Shown: piece after piece, positions 25,133-32,274 of the stretch | How the letters are laid out: every line of letters begins with the position of its first letter | How positions within the stretch are numbered: the first letter of the stretch is position 1 | Source of the DNA: Parcubacteria group bacterium Greene1014_15 | GTDB taxonomy: Bacteria; Patescibacteriota; Minisyncoccia; Phycocordibacterales; VMGT01 | Reading direction: 5' to 3' | NCBI GenBank assembly: GCA_007376725.1 | Contig: VMGT01000009.1 | Span: 1-51,337 of the forward strand | Length of the DNA: 51,337 nt | Notes under the pieces: generated by a model | Told to the model about the DNA's origin: nothing | Database searches by the model: none | What the model saw: the letters and a program-made list of their open reading frames with translations, nothing else | Translations under genes and position numbers: made by a program

Positions 25133-25531
25133 ATGGACCTTTTTATTCAGGCAGGACAACAAAATGCACGCTATCAGGGCCGAACAGAGACGCTTCGTGT
25201 GTGCAGCCTATGTATGATTCTAACTGTAGCGGGTACATTTACAACAATATCATTTGATTTGTGGAAACCACTGTTTCAACTTATAGTGGGGTTCTGTGCA
25301 GTCCTTGCGTTTATCTTATTTATAGCAAGCATGGCTTCCCGCATGTTACGCCGAGAACAACGGGAACGAGAATATGCCCTGAAACTATTGCCCGAACAGC
25401 ACAAAATTGACATCATGTTGTCTATGTATAATGATCACCTCGCAGATCCCGAAATGATGTCACAACTGAATTTACGGATCAGAAATGATCTGATGCGCAT
25501 GAAACAGGATTTCAGTTCTCACGCACGATAA
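25133..25531 (+). CDS. Unknown protein with two membrane helices
   Basis: A 132-residue protein with two adjacent hydrophobic helices (about residues 25-43, VCSLCMILTVAGTF, and 50-70, LIVGFCAVLAFILFIASM), then a basic, charged cytoplasmic tail with RREQREREYALKLLP. ATG at 25133 has AGGAG 7 nt upstream; the longer in-frame ORF from 24977 overlaps the hairpin and previous gene and is rejected. It may belong with the two genes before it. Confidence 0.6.
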   Translation: MDLFIQAGQQNARYQGRTETLRVCSLCMILTVAGTFTTISFDLWKPLFQLIVGFCAVLAFILFIASMASRMLRREQREREYALKLLPEQHKIDIMLSMYNDHLADPEMMSQLNLRIRNDLMRMKQDFSSHAR

Positions 25532-25592
25532 GATATACTACACACTAGGTGACATGATGGCGTCGAGCTGGAATATAAGGGGCTCCGAGATT

Positions 25593-25970
25593 ATGAACAT
25601 GCTATGGCTCTTCATTGGCTTGTACACTGGCGGACTAGTAACCATCATTATGGCTGTCTCGTTGACGGTCGAAGAAGGTCGAAAATCTGGTCTTGTAAAG
25701 GATTGGGGACACCAACGGTGGGTGTACTATATGTTTCGAAACTGCATATATAATACAGGACCGTGGGGGCGAGCATTCACTTTCCTTTGTTACCCAATAA
25801 CACTTGCGTATACATTTTGGAAAACCGAGAAGGAAGACCGTCAGGAGGCAATTTCTATTGACTCCTATATAGCAGGTGAAACGACCCTCTGGTGGGAAAA
25901 TCAACTTAGAACCTATCCACGATCTCCATTTCGACTAAAATTTTCCAAATTTTGGATTAAAAAAGTCTAA
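25593..25970 (+). CDS. Unknown membrane protein whose C-terminus is encoded by a repeat element
   Basis: An N-terminal hydrophobic helix (MLWLFIGLYTGGLVTIIMAVSL) is followed by KDWGHQRWVYYMFRNC and a second weak hydrophobic stretch (AFTFLCYPITLAYTFW). No family is recognised. ATG at 25593 has AAGGGG 10 nt upstream; ATG at 25554 is an alternative. From residue R at the end of NQLRTYPRSPF onward, the last 20 codons lie in the foldback element starting at 25906, so the natural C-terminus has been replaced. Confidence 0.5.
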   Translation: MNMLWLFIGLYTGGLVTIIMAVSLTVEEGRKSGLVKDWGHQRWVYYMFRNCIYNTGPWGRAFTFLCYPITLAYTFWKTEKEDRQEAISIDSYIAGETTLWWENQLRTYPRSPFRLKFSKFWIKKV

Positions 25971-26055
25971 TTTTCCTTACTGAATCTCGATTCAGTTCGT
26001 CAAATTTTACTTTTTTCCTCTCAAAATTTGAAAAATTCGTCTAGAAAGCGAGATC
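25906..26055. mobile_element. IS5-like foldback element, right end truncated
   Basis: TTA then GAACCTATCCACGATCTCC on the left; the two halves form a long inverted repeat around the central palindrome TGAATCTCGATTCA; the right arm ends CTAGAAAGCGAGATCG and lacks the expected GTGGATAGG terminus. About 92 bp matches the half copy at 15162-15264 exactly. It has no coding capacity and forms the end of the preceding gene. Confidence 0.8.
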
Positions 26056-26089
26056 GCGCGAGAAGAGATCTCCTCGCGGCTTCACTGTT

Positions 26090-26497
26090 TTATCTATCTT
26101 CCATCATATATTCTAACGATCCCCCACAACCGTTGCAGATTGGAAAATCTCTTTGCATATATTCGTCGTAGAGCATCGGATGCGTATTGTGCTTTGCAAC
26201 ATGTCTTTCAACATATGTGCAGTATTCAAGACACGATGTAATGCGCGCAACCGTTTCTGCTGTCGGCAACATACTTACCACACCACACGCTCCTCGTGGA
26301 GCATCTCCAGTCCCAATAGTACACCGAACACGATACGGATCGGACGGTATATCAACAAAACTGTAGCGAATATCTATATTCAGAAACTGCGGCGCGTCAT
26401 TGCCAAATGTCGGTATGGTCATTCCAATGATTCCGCCCTGATCACGCAGATGCGCCGAAAACACAAGTTTAGTCCCATTCGTCTCTTCGCTTCTCAT
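26090..26497 (-). CDS. Unknown 135-residue protein with C-terminal CxxC
   Basis: An unrecognised soluble protein, beta-rich in the first half (LVFSAHLRDQGGIIGMTIPTFG). It ends in FPICNGCGGSLEYMMEDR, a possible half zinc ribbon. Its ATG overlaps the TGA of the upstream small membrane gene (ATGA), so the two are translationally coupled. Confidence 0.6.
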   Translation of the reverse strand: MRSEETNGTKLVFSAHLRDQGGIIGMTIPTFGNDAPQFLNIDIRYSFVDIPSDPYRVRCTIGTGDAPRGACGVVSMLPTAETVARITSCLEYCTYVERHVAKHNTHPMLYDEYMQRDFPICNGCGGSLEYMMEDR

Positions 26498-26670
26498 TCC
26501 ATTCCTTTCTCATCTTGTTTTTTCTCTGACTTTTCAGCTCGATAAATAATATAGGAACTCTTCATTTCACGATTCTCTTTGTTAACTGAAGAGATTACTC
26601 TATAAACAAACCACGTTAACAATGTCGTAGCCGACAAAACGCCAATTAGTTTGAGAATTGTATCCCCCAC
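26494..26670 (-). CDS. Small single-helix membrane protein
   Basis: A GTG start at 26670 is chosen because AGGAGG lies 9 nt upstream. The open frame continues to 26703 but that part contains the Shine-Dalgarno itself. The 58-residue product is one membrane helix (LIGVLSATTLLTWFVYRVIS) followed by a charged tail (EKSEKKQDEKG). It overlaps the next gene by 4 nt. Confidence 0.55.
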   Translation of the reverse strand: MGDTILKLIGVLSATTLLTWFVYRVISSVNKENREMKSSYIIYRAEKSEKKQDEKGME

Positions 26671-26832
26671 TATTGAAGTCCTCCTCGTGTTTGAACTTTT
26701 CAAACTGCGTATTGTTCTACGAAGAAAGCCATCACAACTTCTGAAAGCAGGATCGCATGCCGGAAAACTGCTGTCAATCGTTGCTAAAGCCGACGAATCT
26801 TATTCTGTTGTTTTTGCTCAAATGCTTCCATA

Positions 26833-28428
26833 TTACTTTCCATGACAATGTTTATACTTTATTGAACCCCCATCAGCTTTCTTCGCTCCGCAAGGACAGC
26901 GATCATTGCGACCGATGCGCACCGCGCCTTTTCCAGGCTTCATGACAGTGATTTTTGTTGAGATATCAAGCGGATGATTAAAATTAATACGATATTTTTT
27001 CAACAAGGCATAGTAACGAACCCCGATATCATTTTTAAGCGACGAGCTGTTGCGTAGGCGTGGCAAGCGCTTGCGCTTGCCACGAGAATCTCTTGAAGTT
27101 TTCTCAAAAGATTCCATGAATTTCTTAAGTCTGCCGAGTTGAATCGCATCTGTAAACCCACCGCGCTCGTATGATTCAAGAGTCATACGAGCGAAATCAT
27201 AATGTGAATTGAGTGCAAGCGCAATCCGGAGCATTTCACGTCCATGTTCTTCTTCACCAAGCGCAAAGTGCATCGCCGCTTTATTACCATAGAGACGGAA
27301 TACGTCCTGATATGTCGTACATTTTTCAAACAAAAGAGTAAGAGCACGATTCACTTCGGCAAGCGCCTTCTCGTTCTCATCGTTATGAAAGCGCTCCAAA
27401 GCACGCAGAGAACATCTTATGACCTCATCGCTATCGAAATCGATCATATCCTCCAGAAATTGCGGGGGGTCTTCCTTATCTTCCCGCACCCACAAATGTT
27501 GTTCAAATGGTGTTTTTTCTCCAAAATGTTTCTGTGACGTACGAGCGTACAAGCACATAAGGAGCGGCAACAATTTTATCATAATTTCCTCCTTGATATT
27601 TTTCCTCTCGCGATCTTCACATAAACCAAAGGTCATTGTCAAAAATACGAAGTGCTCGCCGGTTACATTATTTCTATCCACGTCGGTATTTTGTATCCAC
27701 TCCTCGATCAAGTCAGCCGACACATACGGCAGTGCGCCATAACACGCAAGGGATCTATCTATTACGCGCTTGAGTTCCTGTAGCGAACACGTGCTATAAA
27801 ATTCGACCTCACGATCTATGTCATCCTCCATATTCTCGTCATCCATCTCATGCTCATGATTATGAGAAAGCAATTTCTGAAACTCCTTGAGCGTAAACGG
27901 GCGTTTATCTTCACGAAATACCTTTCTGGTTTGCTTTGGTAGCGCGACCGGACAAGTTTCCACGAAACCCCCAACGATCTCGTAGTGCGTACCAGCCCAT
28001 CCAACACGGCATGCCACCGTACTCCCTTCTTCTATGCTAAAGGTCGCCGTATGTTCAGACGCCGTATACTGCATACCACTTTTGATACTTTTAAGTTCAA
28101 CCGAAGTGCCCGAAACAACATGCAGGACATCAAAAAAACCAAATTCATTCTTTTGGAGATGCCGATATATTTCACGCCACTCCCCTTCGAGATGAAGCGG
28201 GTTCCGATCATAAAAGTCTTGCAAAATCGTTTGACCATTTCGTAAGCGAAAATCAAACACAAACCATTCCTCGAACCGTGCATCATCGCCTTTGCACATT
28301 TCAAGCGTGCCGCCAGGCACCACTTTCTGATCAAAGAAGATTTCGATGGCACGCGTAAACTCCCTCCTAAATTCCGGAGATGTGAAGTAATAATTAATCA
28401 CCTGCGGTAAAGTACCCTTTTTCAACAT
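26833..28428 (-). CDS. Unknown protein with C-terminal SEC-C zinc motif
   Basis: A 531-residue soluble protein. The last 25 residues, RIGRNDRCPCGAKK then KYKHCHGK, are a SEC-C type zinc-binding motif (CxCx8-10CH), found at the end of SecA and many unrelated proteins. Residues 330-440 look like helical TPR-like repeats (EKALAEVNRALTLLFEKC; GNKAAMHFALGEEEHGREML). The N-terminal 150 residues are an unrecognised domain. No Shine-Dalgarno precedes ATG 28428; a TATAGA-like box lies about 10 nt upstream. A large inverted repeat sits just before the gene. No function can be assigned. Confidence 0.75.
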   Translation of the reverse strand: MLKKGTLPQVINYYFTSPEFRREFTRAIEIFFDQKVVPGGTLEMCKGDDARFEEWFVFDFRLRNGQTILQDFYDRNPLHLEGEWREIYRHLQKNEFGFFDVLHVVSGTSVELKSIKSGMQYTASEHTATFSIEEGSTVACRVGWAGTHYEIVGGFVETCPVALPKQTRKVFREDKRPFTLKEFQKLLSHNHEHEMDDENMEDDIDREVEFYSTCSLQELKRVIDRSLACYGALPYVSADLIEEWIQNTDVDRNNVTGEHFVFLTMTFGLCEDRERKNIKEEIMIKLLPLLMCLYARTSQKHFGEKTPFEQHLWVREDKEDPPQFLEDMIDFDSDEVIRCSLRALERFHNDENEKALAEVNRALTLLFEKCTTYQDVFRLYGNKAAMHFALGEEEHGREMLRIALALNSHYDFARMTLESYERGGFTDAIQLGRLKKFMESFEKTSRDSRGKRKRLPRLRNSSSLKNDIGVRYYALLKKYRINFNHPLDISTKITVMKPGKGAVRIGRNDRCPCGAKKADGGSIKYKHCHGK

Positions 28429-28440
28429 AGTTTAAATCTA

Positions 28441-28501
28441 TAATCACAAGCGAGGAGAAAGCGAAAGTTTCTACTTTCATTTTCTCCGAGTGCCGTGATT
28501 A
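28441..28501. repeat. Nested inverted repeat upstream of the SEC-C gene
   Basis: Three nested arms: TAATCAC/GTGATTA (outer), GGAGAAA/TTTCTCC, and GAAAGT/ACTTTC around a TTCT loop. On the minus strand it would lie just before or in the 5' end of the SEC-C gene transcript, so it could be an operator or leader structure. Confidence 0.6.
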
Positions 28502-28611
28502 TATACCCAATAACATTCGCAAACCTAATGCTTTTGAGTATATACCAGTAATTTCGTGTATAGCGATCATGCTACTCCCGCTTACAAAAACTTTCAATCG
28601 CACAAATACTG

Positions 28612-29397
28612 TCATTTCAATCGCGTTTCTGTATCGTCATGAAACGGCGAAGGGCTTTTTTGTTCAGGCAACATGTTCCATACCATTTCAAATATTTGTT
28701 TGACTGTGCGGGCAACATCAGGATTTTCGATAATGACCGACTGCAGGCCGCGAAACGCGATGATCCGAACGAATGTGTCCCCTACATCGATCGATATCGT
28801 TGCGGAATACTGCTCAAAGGATACAAATTTAAAATTAAAATTTTTGCGGGCGTAGCGGTCGCTCCATGCTCGGAGTGATTCGTGCACGGGAGCAATGCCT
28901 CGAACATGCATATTCCGTTTCTCAATTTCATCACACCACTCAAATGCCAAATCTAGAAATTCTTGCGGAGCATCGTGTGAAGAGGCGTAGAAACCAACGA
29001 TCTCTTGATCCTGCATTTCTTTCATGTGATACCCAAGCGCTTGCTTCGCACCCGCAATCCCTTCAAAAAACATCGAACGCACCTTTGCTTCCTCTCCTTT
29101 TGTCATAGCCATAAGCTCCGGCAATATTTTCTTGGCTACAACAAGCCGTTCTTCAGCAATCGCAAAGAATTCTTCGGGAGATTTTGCCTCATAGAGCTGT
29201 TTTCGCATGCGCGGCACTTTCAAAACAAGGCCTTTTTCGATCAATTCGTCCAATATCACATATGTCGTTGGCTTTTTAAGGCCTGATTTCGTCGCAATTA
29301 CATAAGCGGAGCTGCGGCCAAGCTGAAGCAAGGCAACATACACCTTTGCCTGTTTCTCGTTTAAGCCAAGACTCGCAAGTGATTCTTCTACGCGCAT
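28612..29397 (-). CDS. TrmB-family transcriptional regulator
   Basis: TrmB proteins are winged-helix regulators, best known for sugar-responsive control in archaea. The N-terminal 70 residues are the TrmB helix-turn-helix (LNEKQAKVYVALLQLGRSSA, KKPTTYVILDELIEKGLV). The C-terminal part has the effector-like region ending IENPDVARTVKQIFEMVWNM, as in related bacterial proteins. ATG at 29397 begins 6 nt after the -10 box, so the mRNA is probably leaderless; GTG at 29403 is an alternative. It is divergent from the gene at 29664 and an 11-bp inverted repeat covers both promoters, suggesting self-control and control of that gene. Confidence 0.88.
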   Translation of the reverse strand: MRVEESLASLGLNEKQAKVYVALLQLGRSSAYVIATKSGLKKPTTYVILDELIEKGLVLKVPRMRKQLYEAKSPEEFFAIAEERLVVAKKILPELMAMTKGEEAKVRSMFFEGIAGAKQALGYHMKEMQDQEIVGFYASSHDAPQEFLDLAFEWCDEIEKRNMHVRGIAPVHESLRAWSDRYARKNFNFKFVSFEQYSATISIDVGDTFVRIIAFRGLQSVIIENPDVARTVKQIFEMVWNMLPEQKSPSPFHDDTETRLK

Positions 29398-29403
29398 ATA
29401 CAC

Positions 29404-29432
29404 AGTATAGAAGTCTCTATAAGATTAGTCAA
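29404..29432 (-). promoter_or_regulatory. Promoter of the TrmB-family gene
   Basis: TTGACT (29427-29432), a 17-nt spacer and TATACT (29404-29409) on the minus strand. Only 6 nt separate the -10 box from the ATG, implying a leaderless transcript. Confidence 0.75.
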
Positions 29433-29522
29433 TAATTTTGACGATAAATAATAAATTGGCATTTTATTCTTTATTAGAGCCATATTATATAAATATATCT
29501 ATTCAGCATACTTGACTAATCT
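29422..29522. promoter_or_regulatory. Candidate TrmB operator, inverted 11-mers over both -35 boxes
   Basis: AGATTAGTCAA at 29422-29432 and its exact complement TTGACTAATCT at 29512-29522. Each includes the -35 box of one of the two divergent promoters. The outer sequences do not match, so the shared 11-mer is likely a binding site rather than plain promoter similarity. Confidence 0.45.
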
Positions 29523-29540
29523 GATGTACTATGATATACT
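29512..29540 (+). promoter_or_regulatory. Promoter of the gene at 29664
   Basis: TTGACT (29512-29517), a 17-nt spacer, TATACT (29535-29540). The transcript would have a leader of about 115 nt containing a GGAACCA/TGGTTCC hairpin. Confidence 0.7.
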
Positions 29541-29663
29541 TCTGCCAGAAAAGTGAACATTGAATTGCTCGTGGTGTTCTCCTCTGTTGGCTTTTGGTTA
29601 CAAGTTTCTGTGGAACCATTTTGGTTCCCGCTTGCCGCCAGAAGAACAGTGTGGGAGATGACC

Positions 29664-30005
29664 ATGCGCGAGAAATATGTGCCCTACAACGGGGGGTTCG
29701 CAGTAGTAGCAAATCGGCAAGCAGTCTGGTTCTCGAGCGGTGAAGAAGCGCGGGAATGGTTGCACTCTAAGGGGTATTCCGAATACACCCTACCATCAGA
29801 GCGTTACCGACACGTGCCTCGAGAAAGCCAGAGATGGCGTGTTCTACATAAGGAATGTGCCAAGTGTTGTGTGGGGTATACGCAACACACGGTAGACGTT
29901 GCGTGGATACGATATTCAATGAATGTCCGTGGGCCTTTCGTGTCTCGAGACGCATGGAAAGCTCCGCACGAAAAGACTCACAAGTGCGTAGGTTTACGAC
30001 GCTAG
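29664..30005 (+). CDS. Unknown 113-residue protein
   Basis: A small soluble, basic protein with one CAKCC segment and no recognised family. ATG at 29664 has GGGAG 6 nt upstream; an in-frame ATG two codons before is less well placed, and the GTG at 29553 lies in the leader. It is divergent from the TrmB-family gene and shares its putative operator, so it is a likely target of that regulator. Confidence 0.55.
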   Translation: MREKYVPYNGGFAVVANRQAVWFSSGEEAREWLHSKGYSEYTLPSERYRHVPRESQRWRVLHKECAKCCVGYTQHTVDVAWIRYSMNVRGPFVSRDAWKAPHEKTHKCVGLRR

Positions 30006-30189
30006 TGTGAATTGAGTTTTCCGCACGTTTCTCTCGGGGCGTTACGCCCGCTCACTTAACGGTTCGGCAGATTCACCTTAAATCTGCCTTTGTATGGAGT
30101 CTACAAGCAACACGCTTGCGGACTGCAACAGAGATTGTTCTTTGCAATGAAGTCCTCGGGTTATCTTCCAATACACGGAGAATCTCCAA

Positions 30190-30444
30190 ATGCACATGCC
30201 ATTTTCAGTACGCTGTTCCGAGCGTGGCCACAGCAACCGCCCCGCAAAAAACACGCGAGTTGGAATTCTCCTTGTGCTTACCGGAGAATTCCGTTCATGT
30301 CGTGGCTGTGGCGTCGAGTTTACGCAAATCCGTGTTCCGAATCGTCCAATCGTGACGCAAATTGCGACAACCACATCGGTCACTGCGATTGTCACCATCG
30401 TCGAATACTGCGGCACGGTACCAAAGGCCATTGGTCTTGCGTAA
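30190..30444 (+). CDS. Unknown small protein with CxxC motif
   Basis: An 84-residue ORF with a basic N-terminal half, a CRGCG motif near residue 38 and a Val/Thr/Ile-rich C-terminal half. ATG at 30190 has GGAG 9 nt upstream. Overlapping ORFs on the same and opposite strand are longer but lack ribosome sites. A strong terminator lies 100 nt downstream. Coding status is moderate only. Confidence 0.4.
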   Translation: MHMPFSVRCSERGHSNRPAKNTRVGILLVLTGEFRSCRGCGVEFTQIRVPNRPIVTQIATTTSVTAIVTIVEYCGTVPKAIGLA

Positions 30445-30541
30445 AAAGAGTTTATGTCTTATTGTGCAATCTCTGTCAACGGGTTTTTATCATTTTGCGA
30501 TATATTCTATCGTAGGGACCCAGCCACACAGATTGTACTTC

Positions 30542-30584
30542 CCGACCTTGCATACATAATGCAAGGTCGGTTTTCGTTTTTTTT
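30542..30584 (+). terminator. Strong intrinsic terminator
   Basis: A 12-bp perfect stem (CCGACCTTGCAT, 30542-30553 with 30559-30570) with a 5-nt loop, then a T-rich tract (TTTTCGTTTTTTTT). It ends transcription from the left; the 98 bases between the last ORF and this hairpin hold no gene and might form a small RNA. Confidence 0.9.
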
Positions 30585-30638
30585 GACTACAAAATCGTTC
30601 AAAAAAATCCTGCTCAGCGAACACGACCGTTAAAAAAT

Positions 30639-30896
30639 TCAGTCATAAATACGATGCGGTCCTATTTGGTAAAAACGAACACTACCATCTTCAACAAATT
30701 CAAAAATTATTCTGTGTGTATACGATACCGAAAAAGACCAAAACCCACCAAGTATGCCTGCAAGCTTGTGCGTTTTCAGTTGCAAATCAAAAGGATTTTT
30801 ACGAAAAATGAATTCTTTCTCTTCTGCTATTTCTTGTAGTCTACGCGGTAACTTTCTATATTGCCGTTTAAATTTTGGCAAATAATAGATTTTCAT
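30639..30896 (-). CDS. RelE/ParE-superfamily toxin (YafQ-like)
   Basis: An 85-residue toxin of the RelE/ParE superfamily, many of which cleave mRNA on the ribosome. It has the short family fold: a basic helix pair (FKRQYRKLPRRLQEIAEEKE), LKTHKLAGILGGFWSFSVS, then YTHRIIFEF and the end FYQIGPHRIYD. The C-terminal HR.Y resembles the catalytic end of YafQ/RelE proteins. It starts 7 nt after the antitoxin gene, in the same operon. Confidence 0.9.
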   Translation of the reverse strand: MKIYYLPKFKRQYRKLPRRLQEIAEEKEFIFRKNPFDLQLKTHKLAGILGGFWSFSVSYTHRIIFEFVEDGSVRFYQIGPHRIYD

Positions 30897-30903
30897 ACAC
30901 GAA

Positions 30904-31113
30904 CTATCCGCGGAGATCGCGTAAAGATTTTAGTACCTTTCCCTTCCCGCGTTCAAAACTTTTACGATCATTTGCGAGCTCCTTTGCAAGTCTGTGTTCT
31001 CGGAGAACATGCCGAAAAAACTCGCTTTTTGAAGCGAATCCTCCATTTTTTACTTCTTGTTCTACTTCCTTTACCAAACTATCAGGCAATGATATGTTTA
31101 CGATGTTTCTCAT
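30904..31113 (-). CDS. Ribbon-helix-helix antitoxin
   Basis: A 69-residue CopG/ParD-type protein. The N-terminal MRNIVNISLPDSLVKEVEQEV is the DNA-binding beta strand and helix, followed by FASKSEFFRHVLREH and a basic tail that would wrap the toxin. It is the first gene of the pair; such antitoxins repress their own promoter. An inverted repeat lies just upstream. Confidence 0.9.
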   Translation of the reverse strand: MRNIVNISLPDSLVKEVEQEVKNGGFASKSEFFRHVLREHRLAKELANDRKSFERGKGKVLKSLRDLRG

Positions 31114-31134
31114 AGTGTATATGCTAAATATCAG

Positions 31135-31165
31135 CTGTAATAATTCTTGTTACATTGTATTACAG
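31135..31165. promoter_or_regulatory. Inverted repeat upstream of the toxin-antitoxin pair, likely operator
   Basis: CTGTAATA (31135-31142) and TATTACAG (31158-31165) with 15 nt between, plus an internal TGTTACA half-site. It lies 22 nt before the antitoxin ATG. Autoregulation by the antitoxin is expected for this family. Confidence 0.55.
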
Positions 31166-31292
31166 ACCTCTATCCTTGTCAACAACAACACAAGTATCTA
31201 CTCACAAGACTGAGCGGGATTGTGAAAATATGTTGAATAAAAAGGCTTACCCAGTTTTGTGAGCAAATACCAACTCGGCATCACGTTTTTGT

Positions 31293-31300
31293 GATATACT
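31293..31300 (+). promoter_or_regulatory. Extended -10 box of the AbiE-like pair
   Basis: TG A TATACT, an extended -10 box, 18 nt before the ATG at 31319. No Shine-Dalgarno is present in the short leader. Confidence 0.5.
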
Positions 31301-31318
31301 TCGTATACAAAAAACAAC

Positions 31319-31606
31319 ATGGCCACACCAAAATCAAAAAGAAAGATGATCAAAAAGCGGGGGACAAGCAGGAAAAAAAGGGTGCTGCTTCGGCGTACTC
31401 TTTTTTGGGATGTAAACCCAAAAGATATTGATCCGAAAAAACACGCAAAATACGTTATCGAGCGCATTATGGATTTCGGAAACGATAAAGAGGTACGTTG
31501 GATGTGGAATCAATATTCGCGCGCTACTCTTAACCAAGTGGCAAAGTCGTCCCGCGGACTTCGCCCACGAACAAGAGAATTATGGACCACACTGACCAAA
31601 AAATAA
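31319..31606 (+). CDS. Antitoxin partner of an AbiEii-type toxin (DUF6922-like)
   Basis: A 95-residue basic protein with a Lys/Arg-rich N-terminus and the core LFWDVNPKDIDPKKHAKYVI and ERIMDFGNDKEVRW, typical of the small proteins encoded just before AbiEii/AbiGii nucleotidyltransferase toxins. It overlaps the toxin gene by 25 nt. The name is based on family resemblance and position; the antitoxin role is inferred. Confidence 0.75.
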   Translation: MATPKSKRKMIKKRGTSRKKRVLLRRTLFWDVNPKDIDPKKHAKYVIERIMDFGNDKEVRWMWNQYSRATLNQVAKSSRGLRPRTRELWTTLTKK

Positions 31607-32259
31607 CAAACTGGCATCCCGATATCCTCCCGCGTCCGACAAAAAAAGCTTTGGATACACTCTCGCAAGCAGATTGGCTCACGAAGAGTACTTGGTATCT
31701 CGCTGGCGGAACGGCTCTTGCACTTTTTGCTGGTCATCGCCAATCTCTCGATCTCGACTTTTTTACTCCTGAAAAAGATTTCCCCGTTGAGAAACTGCTC
31801 CGTAATTTAGAAAATCTTGAGTGGATTACTGATATCGCTGAGCCAGGAACTGTTTATGGAAGACTACACACCGCAAAAATAAGTTTCATCGCATACCCAT
31901 TTTTTATCTACAAAGAAGAACCATTACAGTATGGCACAATCCGTATTCTTTCCCCACATGATATTGCCGTTATGAAAACAATAGCCATCAGCCAACGTGG
32001 GAAAAAACGTGATTTCATTGATCTCTATTGGTATGTGCACCATGGCGAACCATTGATTGATATTCTTCGATGCCTTCCCAAACAATATCCCACTATTGCA
32101 CATGATTATCACCATATCTTGAAAAGCCTTCGGTACTTTGACGACGCAGAAAGTGACCCGATGCCAGAGCTTTTTTTCACCGGAGATTGGAAAACAATCA
32201 AATCGTATTTTCAGCGCGAAATACCCATAATCATCAAAAAACTTCTTGATCTGCAATAA
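31582..32259 (+). CDS. AbiEii/AbiGii-type nucleotidyltransferase toxin
   Basis: A 225-residue nucleotidyltransferase of the AbiEii group, whose studied members modify tRNA or other targets and cause growth arrest, sometimes during phage infection. The active-site marks are YLAGGTALALFAGHRQSLDLDFF (GG-x-T and the DxD) and LSPHDIAVMKTIAISQRGKKRDFIDLY (Lys and Asp of the family). Start at 31582 overlaps the upstream antitoxin; no other start is better. Two toxin-antitoxin pairs thus lie side by side on opposite strands. Confidence 0.88.
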   Translation: MDHTDQKITNWHPDILPRPTKKALDTLSQADWLTKSTWYLAGGTALALFAGHRQSLDLDFFTPEKDFPVEKLLRNLENLEWITDIAEPGTVYGRLHTAKISFIAYPFFIYKEEPLQYGTIRILSPHDIAVMKTIAISQRGKKRDFIDLYWYVHHGEPLIDILRCLPKQYPTIAHDYHHILKSLRYFDDAESDPMPELFFTGDWKTIKSYFQREIPIIIKKLLDLQ

Positions 32260-32274
32260 AGGCCTTTGGGACTC

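Noticed and set aside
30020-30091. Hairpins (GGGCG/CGCCC, GGCAGATT/AATCTGCC) that might be an integron attC site
   Set aside because: No R-box/L-box pattern, no integrase and no cassette array.
30078-30515. Longer ORFs on both strands around 30.1-30.5 kb
   Set aside because: No ribosome sites and low-complexity composition; the shorter frame at 30190 is better supported.
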